DNA of 45,992 nucleotides from Fen-999 sp035505955 (GCA_035505955.1 DATJQH010000019.1:1-45992), one strand, 5' to 3'. Shown: positions 24,912-33,696, numbered from the stretch's first letter. Notes: generated by a model from the sequence alone, not told the origin. A program made the numbers and translations.

Positions 24912-24941
24912 ATGATATCATGCGGCTGGTTTTCTCGTCAA
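24912..24941 (-). promoter_or_regulatory. Sigma70 promoter of the yceD-rpmF-plsX-fab operon
   Basis: On the minus strand TTGACG (24941-24936) is followed after 18 bases by TATCAT (24917-24912). The predicted start near 24905 leaves a leader of about 24 bases before ATG 24881. It is the only good match in the 69-base gap to divergent yceF, so it probably drives the whole cluster. Confidence 0.65.
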
Positions 24942-24950
24942 AACAGAAAC

Positions 24951-25541
24951 ATGCCCGGGCACCTGCCACGTCTTGTTCTTGCTTCCACATCGCCTTTCCG
25001 TCGGCAGTTGCTTGAACGGCTGCAGATTCCCTTTGAAGCGCTGGCACCGGATGTGGATGAGTCTCCGCTCAATGGAGAAAACCCCGTTGAGACTGCCGAA
25101 CGGCTTTCCGCTGCAAAGGCGCGCGCCGTTGTTGCACAATGCCCGGGCGCACTGATCATCGGTTCCGATCAGGTGGCATATCGGGGCATATTCCGCTTCG
25201 GCAAACCCGGCACCCGGGACAACGCAGTTGCGCAACTCAAAGCGCTGAGCGGTCAAACGGTCGTCTTTCACACGGGCATCTGCCTTCTCAACGCCGCGAC
25301 TGGTGTAACGCAGGTGCGCGGCGTCCCAACTGAAGTGCGCTTTCGCAATCTGTCCGACGTGGAAATCGAGCGCTACGTCGAGAAAGAGGATGCGCTGAAT
25401 TGTGCGGGCAGCGCCCGCTCAGAAGGGCTGGGAATTGCCCTCCTGGACTACATGCGTGGCGATGATCCGAATGCGCTGGTCGGACTGCCCCTGATCGCGC
25501 TGTGCGAAATGCTGCGCGCCGAAGGCGTGCTACTGCCCTGA
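24951..25541 (+). CDS. yceF: Maf/YceF-type nucleotide pyrophosphatase (m7GTP type)
   Basis: Maf proteins hydrolyse non-canonical nucleotides. The YceF subgroup prefers 7-methyl-GTP and may keep it out of RNA. The 196-residue protein has LASTSPFRRQLLERL at the N-terminus, VDESPLNGENP, IIGSDQV and CAGSARSEGLGIALL. The C-terminus NALVGLPLIALCEMLR is very close to E. coli YceF. As in E. coli it is divergent from yceD-rpmF. The stop overlaps the next ATG (TGATG). The 13-codon upstream extension is rejected: it overlaps the minus-strand promoter and is not Maf-like. Confidence 0.93.
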   Translation: MPGHLPRLVLASTSPFRRQLLERLQIPFEALAPDVDESPLNGENPVETAERLSAAKARAVVAQCPGALIIGSDQVAYRGIFRFGKPGTRDNAVAQLKALSGQTVVFHTGICLLNAATGVTQVRGVPTEVRFRNLSDVEIERYVEKEDALNCAGSARSEGLGIALLDYMRGDDPNALVGLPLIALCEMLRAEGVLLP

Positions 25542-26254
25542 TGGCGGGCACCCTCTACCTGATACCCGTTTCTCTCGGCGCCGTCCCATGGTCCGCCTAC
25601 CTGCCCCCTGATACACGCGACTCGGCGCTTCGCCTGTCGCGATTCATCGTCGAAAACGCCAAGACCGCACGAGCCGAGTTGAAGCGGTTGGAGCATCCCG
25701 TTCCCATCAGGGACATCAGGATCGACGAGTTGCCCGAGCGAATGTCGCCTGCAGACGCGGACCTTCTGCTGCAACCAACCCTTGCGGGCGAGGACATCGG
25801 CCTGATGTCCGAAGCCGGGTGCCCCGGTGTTGCCGATCCGGGTGCGCTACTGGTTTTCCGGGCGCATGCCCTGGGCGTCAAGGTTCGCCCGCTGGTTGGG
25901 CCGTCCTCTCTGCTCCTGGCGCTCATGGCGTCCGGACTCGAAGGCCAGCGCTTCGCCTTTCATGGCTATCTGCCGGTGCGTGAGCCCGACCGCGCAAAAC
26001 GTATCGTCGAGCTGGAAGCGGAATCGCGCCGACGTTCGCAAACACAGATCTTCATCGAGACGCCTTTTCGCAATGAGGCCATGCTGCGAACCATTATTGC
26101 AGTTGGTCAAGCCCAGACGCAGGTCTGCGTTGCCACTGACCTGACCCTACCAACTGAATCGGTCGTCACGCGCACGGTCGGCGACTGGCGCCGTCACACG
26201 ACACCTCAGTTGGACCGCCGACCGACCGTATTCCTGTTGCTCAGCGCAGGTTGA
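25541..26254 (+). CDS. RsmI-like SAM-dependent methyltransferase (tetrapyrrole methylase fold)
   Basis: The 237-residue protein has the tetrapyrrole-methylase/RsmI fold: LYLIPVSLG at the N-terminus, GEDIGLMSEAGCPGVADPGALLV (in two parts) binding SAM, and LVGPSSLLLALMASGLEGQRFAFHGYLP. In RsmI the first strand leads to a GNLGD motif (PTPIGNLGDIT); this protein has SLGAVPWSAYLPP there. It is therefore a paralogue, and its rRNA target should not be assumed. It is translationally coupled to yceF. Its last 14 bases overlap convergent sppA. Confidence 0.85.
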   Translation: MAGTLYLIPVSLGAVPWSAYLPPDTRDSALRLSRFIVENAKTARAELKRLEHPVPIRDIRIDELPERMSPADADLLLQPTLAGEDIGLMSEAGCPGVADPGALLVFRAHALGVKVRPLVGPSSLLLALMASGLEGQRFAFHGYLPVREPDRAKRIVELEAESRRRSQTQIFIETPFRNEAMLRTIIAVGQAQTQVCVATDLTLPTESVVTRTVGDWRRHTTPQLDRRPTVFLLLSAG

Positions 26255-27191
26255 CGCGCTCCAGCGCGCCCGCGACGCCCTCGGCCATGTCCGCGCCGAA
26301 CTGCTTCGCGAGCTTCTCGGCAAAATTCGGCTTTACGGTGTAATCGCGGATGTCTTCGGCCTTGATCTCATCTCGCGCCACCGAGTCGACCGTGCCGAAG
26401 CCGTCGGCCAGTCCCATCTCGACGCTCTTGGCGCCAGTCCACATCAGGCCCGAAAACATGTCTGGCGTTTCGACCAGACGCTTGCCACGCCCCTGGCGCA
26501 CCACCTCTATGAACTGCTGGTGGATTTCGGCGAGCATCTCCTCGGCATGCGCTTTTTGCTGCGCATTCTGCGGCGAGAACGGATCCAGGAATCCCTTGTT
26601 CTTGCCGGCGGTCAGCAGCCGCCGTTCCACTCCCAACTTGTCCATGGCGCCGGTAAAACCGAAGCCGTCGATCAGCACGCCGATCGAGCCAACTACGCTC
26701 GCCTTGTCGACGTAGATCTTGTCGGCCGCGACGGCGACGTAGTAGCCACCGGAGGCGCACAGGTCCTCGACGACGACATAGAGCGGTATCTCGTTGTACT
26801 TGCCACGCAAGCGGCGAATTTCATCGTTGATCATCCCGGCCTGCACGGGACTACCGCCTGGACTGTTGATGAGAAGAATCACGCCGGCGGTGCCCTTGTC
26901 CTCGAACGCCGACTGCAGCCCCTCGATCACGTGCTCGGCGCTCGCATCGCCGCGATTGCTGATCACGCCTGCCATCTTCACGAGGGCCGTGTGCCGCTTG
27001 CCGTCCGTGAATCCTTCCGCCGAGCCATTCCAGTCGAATGCTGCGACCAGGATCGCAGTGAGATAGGCGAATCCGAGCAGCTTGAAAAAGATTCCCCAGC
27101 GGCGACGGCGGCGCTGCTCGGCCAGCGCCTCGGTGGCTAACTTCTCGATGACGCGCCGTTCCCAAGTCGGATCGTTGTTTTCCTGGCTCAC
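26241..27191 (-). CDS. sppA: S49 family signal peptide peptidase (SppA-like)
   Basis: It degrades leftover signal peptides or other membrane peptides. The 316-residue protein has one N-terminal membrane segment after RRRRRWGIFFKLLGFAYLTA (about 30-58). The S49 domain carries LLINSPGGSPVQAG and the catalytic serine in DLCASGGYYVAVAADKI. VGSIGVLIDGFGF also fits. The short form suggests one protease domain, unlike the double-length E. coli SppA. I chose GTG 27191 because AGAGGA lies 7 bases upstream; the TTG at 27197 is too close to it. Confidence 0.9.
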   Translation of the reverse strand: MSQENNDPTWERRVIEKLATEALAEQRRRRRWGIFFKLLGFAYLTAILVAAFDWNGSAEGFTDGKRHTALVKMAGVISNRGDASAEHVIEGLQSAFEDKGTAGVILLINSPGGSPVQAGMINDEIRRLRGKYNEIPLYVVVEDLCASGGYYVAVAADKIYVDKASVVGSIGVLIDGFGFTGAMDKLGVERRLLTAGKNKGFLDPFSPQNAQQKAHAEEMLAEIHQQFIEVVRQGRGKRLVETPDMFSGLMWTGAKSVEMGLADGFGTVDSVARDEIKAEDIRDYTVKPNFAEKLAKQFGADMAEGVAGALERVNLR

Positions 27192-27243
27192 GTTCAAGTC
27201 CTCTCAGTGGAGCTTGGCAGTATAGACGTGCCGACCGCGACAT

Positions 27244-27900
27244 TCAGCCGTGTCGGGATAGCCAGTCGGCAAGATCCGCCATCGAGCCAGCACAGTAGAC
27301 GGGCGCCAGAGCCTCGAGAGCGGCGCGTTCGTGCGCACCGTGGGCGATCGCCAGCGCCGCCACGCCAGCGTTCGCCGCCATCTCCAGATCATGCGTGGTG
27401 TCGCCGATCATCAAAGTCAGCTCCGGTGGTACGCCAAGCTCTTCCATCAGTTCCTCGAGCATCTCCGGATGCGGCTTGGAATGGCACTCATCGGCACAAC
27501 GACTTGCGTGGAAGCAGGCGCTGAGACCGCTGGCGGCCATGGCGCGATCGAGCCCCAGGCGCGATTTTCCGGTCGCGACTGCAAGGAGGTAGCCTTCTGC
27601 CGCCAAGTGGCGCACGAGTTCTTCCGCACCGTCGAAGAGGTTCAGTTGTCCGTCCTGCGCCAGATAGTGATGCCGGTAGCGATTCGCCAACTCGGGATGA
27701 TGTTCCTCGCCAAGCTGCGGCAGTGCATAGCGTAGTGCATCGCGCAGCCCGAGCCCGATCACATGCCTGGCGCGTTTCTCGGACGGCGGCGCCAGGCCGA
27801 GATCCACAGCCGCGGCCTGGATGCTGGCCACGATCGCACCGGCCGAATCCAGCAGGGTGCCATCCCAGTCGAACACGATCAGTTCAAAGCGCCTTGCCAT
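27244..27900 (-). CDS. HAD-superfamily phosphatase, Gph-like
   Basis: The 218-residue HAD hydrolase has motif I FDWDGTLLDS (nucleophile Asp11), a helical cap, motif II VATGKSRLG, and motif III/IV GDTTHDLEMAANAG. It resembles phosphoglycolate phosphatase and the YrfG/Gph group; the substrate cannot be told from sequence. It overlaps rluC by 17 bases and is cotranscribed with it. Confidence 0.88.
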   Translation of the reverse strand: MARRFELIVFDWDGTLLDSAGAIVASIQAAAVDLGLAPPSEKRARHVIGLGLRDALRYALPQLGEEHHPELANRYRHHYLAQDGQLNLFDGAEELVRHLAAEGYLLAVATGKSRLGLDRAMAASGLSACFHASRCADECHSKPHPEMLEELMEELGVPPELTLMIGDTTHDLEMAANAGVAALAIAHGAHERAALEALAPVYCAGSMADLADWLSRHG

Positions 27901-28846
27901 ACTCCCTCATCTCGTTGTGGTCGAGTCGCTCGACAAACGATCGCAATTCAGGCGGCAATCCGGCCTCGAGCGCCACCTCCTCACCCGTCGCCGGATGCAC
28001 GAACCGCAGTTTCGCCGCATGCAGAAACATCCGTTTAAGGCCTGCCTTCTGCAGTTCGCGATTCAACGCGAAATCGCCGTACTTTTCGTCGCCGGCGATC
28101 GGGAAACCGAGGTGCGCCAGATGCACCCTGATTTGATGAGTGCGCCCGGTCCTGAGTTCCACCTCGACGAGACTGAAGTTCTCCCAGCGCGCGACAAGCC
28201 GCACGACAGAGTGCGCTTCCTTGCCCTCGCTCGACACACTGACGCGGCGCTCGCCCTCCCCCGTCAGATGCTTGTGCAACGGCAGGCGCACGTGCTGGAG
28301 CATGTTGGTCCAGCGTCCCTTCACCAGCGCCAGATATCGCTTGTTGATGTCGCCACCGCGAAACATGTCGTGCAGCCGCGTCAGCGCCGAACGCTTCTTG
28401 ACGACGATGAGTAGTCCCGATGTCTCACGGTCAAGCCGGTGGGCCAGTTCCATGAAGCGCGCCTCGGGACGCGCGCGACGCAGCTGCTCGATCACGCCGA
28501 AGCTGACACCGCTGCCGCCATGAACCGCGACGCCCGCCGGCTTATCGAGCACGATCATGTGTTCGTCCTCGAACATCGCTGCGAACTGCCGCGGCGGGAC
28601 GTGCACCGCCTGTGATGGTTGAGCCGTTCGGATGGGCGGAACGCGCACGACATCGCCGCTCTGCAGCCGGTGGTCGGCCCCCACCCTTCCCTTGTTGACC
28701 CGCACCTCACCACTTCTGAGGATTCGGTAGATGTGGCTCTTGGGTACGCCCTTGGCAATTCGAAGAAGAAAGTTGTCTATGCGCTGGCCGTCCCCTTCTT
28801 CGCCTACTTCGAGCCTTGTCGCCGAATCTTTGTTTAACTCATTCAT
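27884..28846 (-). CDS. rluC: 23S rRNA pseudouridine synthase RluC
   Basis: RluC makes pseudouridine at three sites in 23S rRNA (955, 2504 and 2580 in E. coli numbering). The 320-residue protein has an N-terminal S4 RNA-binding domain (about 18-75: QRIDNFLLRIAKGVPKSHIY, KGRVGADHRLQSGD). The RluA-type catalytic domain carries AHRLDRETSGLLIVVKK, with the catalytic aspartate, and RTGRTHQIRVHLAH. The rluC/rne divergence supports RluC over RluD. ATG 28846 begins MNELNKDSATRLEV; the longer frame is not family-like. Confidence 0.93.
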   Translation of the reverse strand: MNELNKDSATRLEVGEEGDGQRIDNFLLRIAKGVPKSHIYRILRSGEVRVNKGRVGADHRLQSGDVVRVPPIRTAQPSQAVHVPPRQFAAMFEDEHMIVLDKPAGVAVHGGSGVSFGVIEQLRRARPEARFMELAHRLDRETSGLLIVVKKRSALTRLHDMFRGGDINKRYLALVKGRWTNMLQHVRLPLHKHLTGEGERRVSVSSEGKEAHSVVRLVARWENFSLVEVELRTGRTHQIRVHLAHLGFPIAGDEKYGDFALNRELQKAGLKRMFLHAAKLRFVHPATGEEVALEAGLPPELRSFVERLDHNEMREYGKAL

Positions 28847-28859
28847 TTTGCAATATACT
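28830..28859 (+). promoter_or_regulatory. Possible rne promoter
   Basis: TTGTTT (28830-28835) is followed after 18 bases by TATACT (28854-28859). The predicted start near 28866 gives rne a leader of about 407 bases. It overlaps the rluC start region. The same AT-rich patch has TATATT on the minus strand, so rluC may start there too. Confidence 0.5.
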
Positions 28860-28865
28860 GTGCCC

Positions 28866-29272
28866 CGGTTTGCCGTTTTGCGACGGCGTGCCCGGCCGCC
28901 CGAAGGGCGTCGGTGGCGCCCTCCCGGAACGTTGCCACATCGCCGTCGCCCAGTGGGCATCCCCTGATGACGCCGAGACAGCAAGGGGCAGTATCTACCG
29001 CTCGACATTCAATTGTCGCGGCCTGCCCCTCGGAGCAGCCCCGAGGGTATCTCGCTCGCCCGGAGAAGCGATACTACTTGATTGCGCGCAGTACAGGCAC
29101 AGACGATTTCCCGACGCTGGCTCACGAATTTGCAAGCCAGCACCGGATTGGAAAACAACGACAACCGTTTGCCGACAGGCCAATGACCCTGCCACACATT
29201 TCGCAAACCTAGTCGCCACCGCTCGAAACGAGCGGTGCGTCGTCGTGCCCTGCCTAGCGCGCGGGAGCACAC
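28866..29272 (+). promoter_or_regulatory. Structured rne 5' leader
   Basis: No gene fits in these roughly 400 bases. Several inverted repeats are visible: GGGGCAG/CTGCCCC around 28985-29037 enclosing a CGACA/TGTCG stem; CCTCGG/CCGAGG around 29034-29050; and a perfect 8-bp ACCGCTCG/CGAGCGGT stem with an AAA loop (29218-29236), followed by the ribosome-binding site GGGAG (29263-29267). In E. coli a 361-nt rne leader lets RNase E control its own mRNA; a similar role is inferred here from position and structure alone. Confidence 0.6.
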
Positions 29273-31945
29273 ATGAAACGCATGCTGTTCAATGCGACGC
29301 AAGCCGAGGAACTCCGCGTCGCGATCGTCGATGGTCAGAAACTGATCGACCTCGACATCGAATCGGCCGCCAAGGAACAACGCAAGAGCAACATCTACAA
29401 GGCGGTCATCACCCGCATCGAACCCAGCCTCGAGGCCGCCTTCGTCGACTACGGCGCCGAGCGCCACGGCTTCCTGCCGTTCAAGGAAGTATCGCGTGCC
29501 TACTTCCGCTCCGACATCGAGCCTGGCCGTGCCAAGATCCAGGATGCGCTCAAGGTCGGTCAGGAAGTGATTGTCCAAGTCGAGAAGGACGAACGCGGCA
29601 ACAAGGGCGCCGCCCTGACGACATTCATTTCGCTGGCTGGCCGCTATCTGGTCCTGATGCCCAACAACCCGCGCGGCGGTGGTGTTTCGCGTCGCGTCGA
29701 GGGCGAGGATCGCCAGGAACTGCGCGACGTGATGGACCAGCTCGACGTGCCCAACGGCATGAGCCTAATCGCGCGCACTGCAGGCATCGGTCGCACGGCA
29801 GAGGAACTGCAGTGGGACCTCAACTACCTGATGCAACTTTGGACGGCCATCGAAGGCGCAGCCAAGGGCCAAACCGGTGCATTCCTCATCTACCAGGAAT
29901 CGAGCCTCGTCATCCGCGCCATTCGTGACTACTTCCATCCGGAGATCGGCGAGATCCTGATCGACACGGATGACATCTTCGAGCAGGCGCAGCAGTTCAT
30001 GGAGCACGTGATGCCGGGCAACGTCAACCGCGTCAAGCGTTACCGCGACGACGTGCCGCTCTTTTCGCGCTTCCAGATCGAACATCAGATCGAGTCGGCG
30101 TACTCGCGCCAAGTTACGTTGCCCTCCGGCGGCGCTGTCGTCATCGATCACACCGAGGCACTGGTGTCCGTCGACGTGAACTCGGGCCGCGCCACCAAGG
30201 GCGCCGACATCGAGGAGACTGCGTTCCGCACCAACCTCGAAGCCGCCGACGAAGTGGCGCGACAGTTGCGCCTGCGCGACCTCGGCGGCTTGATCGTGAT
30301 CGACTTCATCGACATGGAGTCGTCCAAGAACCAGCGCGAGGTCGAGAACCGCCTGCGCGACGCCCTGCACTTCGACCGTGCGCGCGTCCAGATGGGCAAG
30401 ATCAGCCGCTTCGGCCTGCTGGAACTCTCGCGTCAGCGACTGCGCCCTGCCCTGGCGGAAACGAGCTACATCACTTGCCCACGCTGCACAGGCACGGGAC
30501 ATATCCGTTCCACGGAATCGGCGGCATTGCACGTCCTGCGCATCCTCGAAGAGGAGGCAATGAAGGAGAACACAGGCGCCATTCATGCTCAGGTACCTGT
30601 TGACGTCGGCACGTTCTTGCTGAACGAGAAGCGCGTCGACATCGCCCGCATCGAGTTGCGCCACCGCATCAACCTTGTCATTGTCCCCAATCGCCATCTT
30701 GAAACTCCTCAGCAAGAGATCACGCGCCTGCGCCACGACCAGTTGAATGCGGATGATGTAACGATCCCGAGCTATCAGATGGCGGACAAAGCTGTGGAAG
30801 AACCGTACCAGCCGCCTTCCGCACAGAGCGAACCCAAAGCCGCCCGACAAGAGGCTGCGGTAAAAGGCATCACGCCTGATCAGCCAGCGCCCATTGTCGA
30901 GCCAAAGCAGGAACCAAAGGTCGACGCCCGGGCACAACCAGGAATCATCGCCAAGATCTTCGCCTGGTTCAGCGGCAACAAGAGCACACCCGCGCCCCAG
31001 CCGGAAGCCAAGAACGAGCGGCCGGCGCGCCGCGAGCGTAGTGAGCGCGGCGGCCGCGACCGCGGGGACAGAAACCGGAGCCGACGCGATCGTGACAACC
31101 GGGAGGGCCGCGAAGAACGCCAAGGACGCGACCCGTCGTCCGAACGCAAGGAGCGCGCCGAGAACCAACCGCGCGGCCAGCAACAGCGACGCGACGAAGC
31201 CGCCGAACCCCAGGCAGGGCGCGATGGCGGACGCCGCGCGCGCGGCCAGAAGAATGAGGCGCGCGAAGAGCGCGCAAGCGAGCCGCGCGAGGCCCGGGCG
31301 CCGAAGGCTGCACGCACTGACAACAAGTCGGCCGACAGTCAAGCGGGCGCCGAAGCCAAGGCCCGTGATACTGCAGCAAACGTGGAGGGCAACGGGGAAG
31401 GTGGTCGCCGTCGCGGTCGTCGTGGCCGCGGCCGTAGTGAGCGCCCCACCGACACTGTCGCGCAGGTTGCGGCAAACGAGACTCCCGCCAAAGAAGCCTT
31501 GTTTGACCAGCTACCAGTCACGGAAGCGCCCGGCATGCTGGTTGCCGCACCGACACCCACACCGGAACCTGCCGTTATGACAGCGCGCCCGATGCCATGG
31601 CCGGTTCCTATCCCGGTTGAGGCTACCGAGCCGCCGGTGGAGGACCTGACTGCCGTAACGGTCGCCCAGGCACCTTCAGTCACACAGACTGCGGTCGTGC
31701 CGGCACCGGCCATGGAGCCTGGAGTTTCGGTCATCGAGCGGCTGGCGGCGCAGCAGGAATCGGTTGCGCCAGCCGACTTCTCGGCTAACCTGCAGCAGGC
31801 CGGCCTGGTGATGATCGAAACCTCCGGTCTCGCAGCCCAGCAATCCCCCGCCACGCTTCCCACCCAGCCGCTTGGGCGCAAGCCGAAGCCGCCGGTCGTC
31901 GTTGCCGACGAACCGTTGCAGATGGTGGAAACACGGCACGACTGA
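29273..31945 (+). CDS. rne: Ribonuclease E
   Basis: RNase E is the main endonuclease of mRNA decay and also processes rRNA and tRNA precursors. The 890-residue protein has an S1 domain (about 35-120), a DNase I-like catalytic domain with Asp301 (VDVNSG) and Asp344 (VIDFIDM), and the zinc link CPRCTGTGH (Cys402, Cys405). From about residue 540 on, the sequence is low-complexity. An Arg/Glu/Asp-rich block (about 583-710, for example RRERSERGGRDRGDRNRS) probably binds RNA. A Pro/Ala/Val-rich tail follows, presumably the scaffold for degradosome partners. It ends MVETRHD. The divergent frame of 370 codons over its start is a shadow. Confidence 0.97.
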   Translation: MKRMLFNATQAEELRVAIVDGQKLIDLDIESAAKEQRKSNIYKAVITRIEPSLEAAFVDYGAERHGFLPFKEVSRAYFRSDIEPGRAKIQDALKVGQEVIVQVEKDERGNKGAALTTFISLAGRYLVLMPNNPRGGGVSRRVEGEDRQELRDVMDQLDVPNGMSLIARTAGIGRTAEELQWDLNYLMQLWTAIEGAAKGQTGAFLIYQESSLVIRAIRDYFHPEIGEILIDTDDIFEQAQQFMEHVMPGNVNRVKRYRDDVPLFSRFQIEHQIESAYSRQVTLPSGGAVVIDHTEALVSVDVNSGRATKGADIEETAFRTNLEAADEVARQLRLRDLGGLIVIDFIDMESSKNQREVENRLRDALHFDRARVQMGKISRFGLLELSRQRLRPALAETSYITCPRCTGTGHIRSTESAALHVLRILEEEAMKENTGAIHAQVPVDVGTFLLNEKRVDIARIELRHRINLVIVPNRHLETPQQEITRLRHDQLNADDVTIPSYQMADKAVEEPYQPPSAQSEPKAARQEAAVKGITPDQPAPIVEPKQEPKVDARAQPGIIAKIFAWFSGNKSTPAPQPEAKNERPARRERSERGGRDRGDRNRSRRDRDNREGREERQGRDPSSERKERAENQPRGQQQRRDEAAEPQAGRDGGRRARGQKNEAREERASEPREARAPKAARTDNKSADSQAGAEAKARDTAANVEGNGEGGRRRGRRGRGRSERPTDTVAQVAANETPAKEALFDQLPVTEAPGMLVAAPTPTPEPAVMTARPMPWPVPIPVEATEPPVEDLTAVTVAQAPSVTQTAVVPAPAMEPGVSVIERLAAQQESVAPADFSANLQQAGLVMIETSGLAAQQSPATLPTQPLGRKPKPPVVVADEPLQMVETRHD

Positions 31946-31972
31946 CCAAGCGCGGCACTCGCGGTCGGTGTG

Positions 31973-31996
31973 GGCCGTCGGCCTGCGCCGACGGCC
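31973..31996. terminator. Hairpin between convergent rne and LMW phosphatase genes
   Basis: A perfect 9-bp GC-rich stem (31973-31981 with 31988-31996) with a 6-base loop lies 27 bases past the rne stop and just before the convergent gene's stop at 32000. It has no U-tract, so it may act with Rho or only protect the 3' end. Confidence 0.55.
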
Positions 31997-31999
31997 GCC

Positions 32000-32470
32000 T
32001 CACTTGACCCGTCGAAGGTGGTCGATCAAACCAGTCGAAGCTTCCTCGATGAGATCGAGCACATACTCGAAACCATCGGGGCCGCCGTAGTAGGGATCCG
32101 GCACCTCATCGGCCGATCCCGCGCTCGCGTAATCGAGGAACAGTGCGACGCGGTGCTGCTCCTCGACAGGACAGGCTTCCTTGAGCACCGCAAGGTTGTC
32201 ACGATCCATCGCCAGGATGTAGTCGAAGCGCAAAAAGTCAGCCGCGACAACACGCCGTGCGCGCAAGCCAGAGAGGTTGTAGCCCCGGGTGGCGGCGACC
32301 TTTTGCGACCGCGGATCCGGCGGCTCGCCGATGTGATATGCGTGCGTCCCGGCGGAATCGACCTCGACTTCTCCGCTCAACCCTGCGCGCTCCAGGTGCG
32401 TTCGCAGTACGCCCTCGGCCGTGGGAGAACGGCATATGTTGCCCATGCAAACCAGAAGTACCTTGACCAT
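32000..32470 (-). CDS. Low-molecular-weight protein tyrosine phosphatase
   Basis: The 156-residue protein has the LMW-PTP phosphate loop CMGNICRS (catalytic Cys8, Arg14) at the N-terminus and the general acid in PDPYYGG near the C-terminus. The family dephosphorylates tyrosine on bacterial kinases involved in polysaccharide export, or other substrates. No tyrosine kinase or capsule gene is nearby, so its partner is unknown. It is divergent from icd and stands alone. Confidence 0.93.
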   Translation of the reverse strand: MVKVLLVCMGNICRSPTAEGVLRTHLERAGLSGEVEVDSAGTHAYHIGEPPDPRSQKVAATRGYNLSGLRARRVVAADFLRFDYILAMDRDNLAVLKEACPVEEQHRVALFLDYASAGSADEVPDPYYGGPDGFEYVLDLIEEASTGLIDHLRRVK

Positions 32471-32642
32471 GACTCGTCGAATCGTTGCGTCTTAGCTGAA
32501 CAGAACTACCTGGCACAGCGGGATGTGACCAAAACCGCATAGAATTGTGACTGATGAGGCAATCAGTTTCAATTATGCGAATCCCCCATCGCCCGCCGCC
32601 AAGCAGGCCAATAATAATCGACCAGAGTGGAGCCCCACGAGT

Positions 32643-33683
32643 ATGAATGCACAAAACAGAATTCCAGCGACCCTGATTCCCGGGGACGGCATTGGACCCG
32701 AAATCACCCAAGCCACCCTGATGGCCCTGGACGCGCTGCATGCGCCGTTTGAATGGGATCGTCAGGTCGCCGGCGCCGCTGGCGTCGCGACGACCGGTGA
32801 TCCCCTTCCCAAGGCGTGCCTCGACAGCATCCGCCAGACCCGCCTCGCCCTCAAGGGCCCCCTGGAGACCCCGGTGGGTGGAGGCTATCGCTCATCCAAC
32901 GTGCGCCTGCGCGAGGAATTCAAACTGTATGCGAACCTTCGTCCCGCCAGAACGATCATTCCCGGCGGCCGCTACGATGACATCGATCTCGTCCTCGTGC
33001 GGGAAAACAATGAAGGCCTGTACATGGGCTACGAGCACTTCATTCCCATTGATGGCGACCCGCGCGCGGTAGGCATGTCTACGGGCGTTAACACGCGCCA
33101 GGGATGCCGCCGCATCTGCCGGTTCGCGTTCGACTACGCTGTCAGCCAGGGTCGCAAGAAAGTGACCGTTGTCCACAAGGCCAACATCATGAAGGCGCTG
33201 ACCGGCATCTTCCTGGAGACCGCCCGGCAGATCTACGCGGACGAATATCAAGGCAAATTCGAGTTCGAAGAGGTCATCGTCGACGCCTGCGCCATGAAGC
33301 TCGTCATGAATCCCTGGCAGTTCGACGTCATCGTGACAACCAACCTGTTCGGCGACATCCTATCGGACGAGATCGCCGGCCTGGTCGGCGGCCTTGGTAT
33401 GGCGCCGGGCGCCAACATTGGCGAACAGGCCGCCATATTCGAAGCGGTGCATGGTTCCGCCCCCGACATCGCCGGCAAGGGCATCGCAAATCCCATCGCG
33501 CTCATGCTGGCAGCGGCCATGATGCTGGACCACGTCGGGCGTGCGGACTTGGGTCAGCGGCTGCGCCAAGGTATCGACGACACGCTGAATGTGGATCAGA
33601 TTCGTACCGGCGACTTGGGAGGCAAGGCCGGTACTGGCGAGTTTGCAGCGGCTCTCGTCAAACGGCTGCAGGCGACCGCCTGA
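32643..33683 (+). CDS. NAD-type isocitrate dehydrogenase (IDH/IPMDH family)
   Basis: It probably oxidises isocitrate to 2-oxoglutarate in the TCA cycle. The 346-residue protein belongs to the isocitrate/isopropylmalate dehydrogenase family: LIPGDGIGPEI at the N-terminus, KGPLETPVGGGYRSSNVRLR (substrate loop), YANLRPARTIIPGG, and TTNLFGDILSDEIAGLVGG. The NVRLR segment with YANLRPAR fits the short NAD-dependent form close to mitochondrial IDH3, not LeuB or the long NADP-Icd. The cofactor is inferred. ATG 32643 has GTGGAG about 11 bases upstream. The 172-base gap to the divergent phosphatase gene contains nothing I can name. Confidence 0.88.
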   Translation: MNAQNRIPATLIPGDGIGPEITQATLMALDALHAPFEWDRQVAGAAGVATTGDPLPKACLDSIRQTRLALKGPLETPVGGGYRSSNVRLREEFKLYANLRPARTIIPGGRYDDIDLVLVRENNEGLYMGYEHFIPIDGDPRAVGMSTGVNTRQGCRRICRFAFDYAVSQGRKKVTVVHKANIMKALTGIFLETARQIYADEYQGKFEFEEVIVDACAMKLVMNPWQFDVIVTTNLFGDILSDEIAGLVGGLGMAPGANIGEQAAIFEAVHGSAPDIAGKGIANPIALMLAAAMMLDHVGRADLGQRLRQGIDDTLNVDQIRTGDLGGKAGTGEFAAALVKRLQATA

Positions 33684-33696
33684 GCGGTCCGTCGCC

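Noticed and set aside
28816..29928. 370-codon frame across the rne leader and start
   Set aside because: Different frame from rne, arginine/proline-rich low-complexity translation, and it runs through structured leader sequence.
29765..31342. 525-codon frame opposite rne
   Set aside because: Shadow of rne; composition follows the complementary codon bias only.
32471..32642. TAGAAT/TTGTGA elements as the isocitrate dehydrogenase promoter
   Set aside because: No pair of hexamers has acceptable spacing, so I make no promoter call in this gap.
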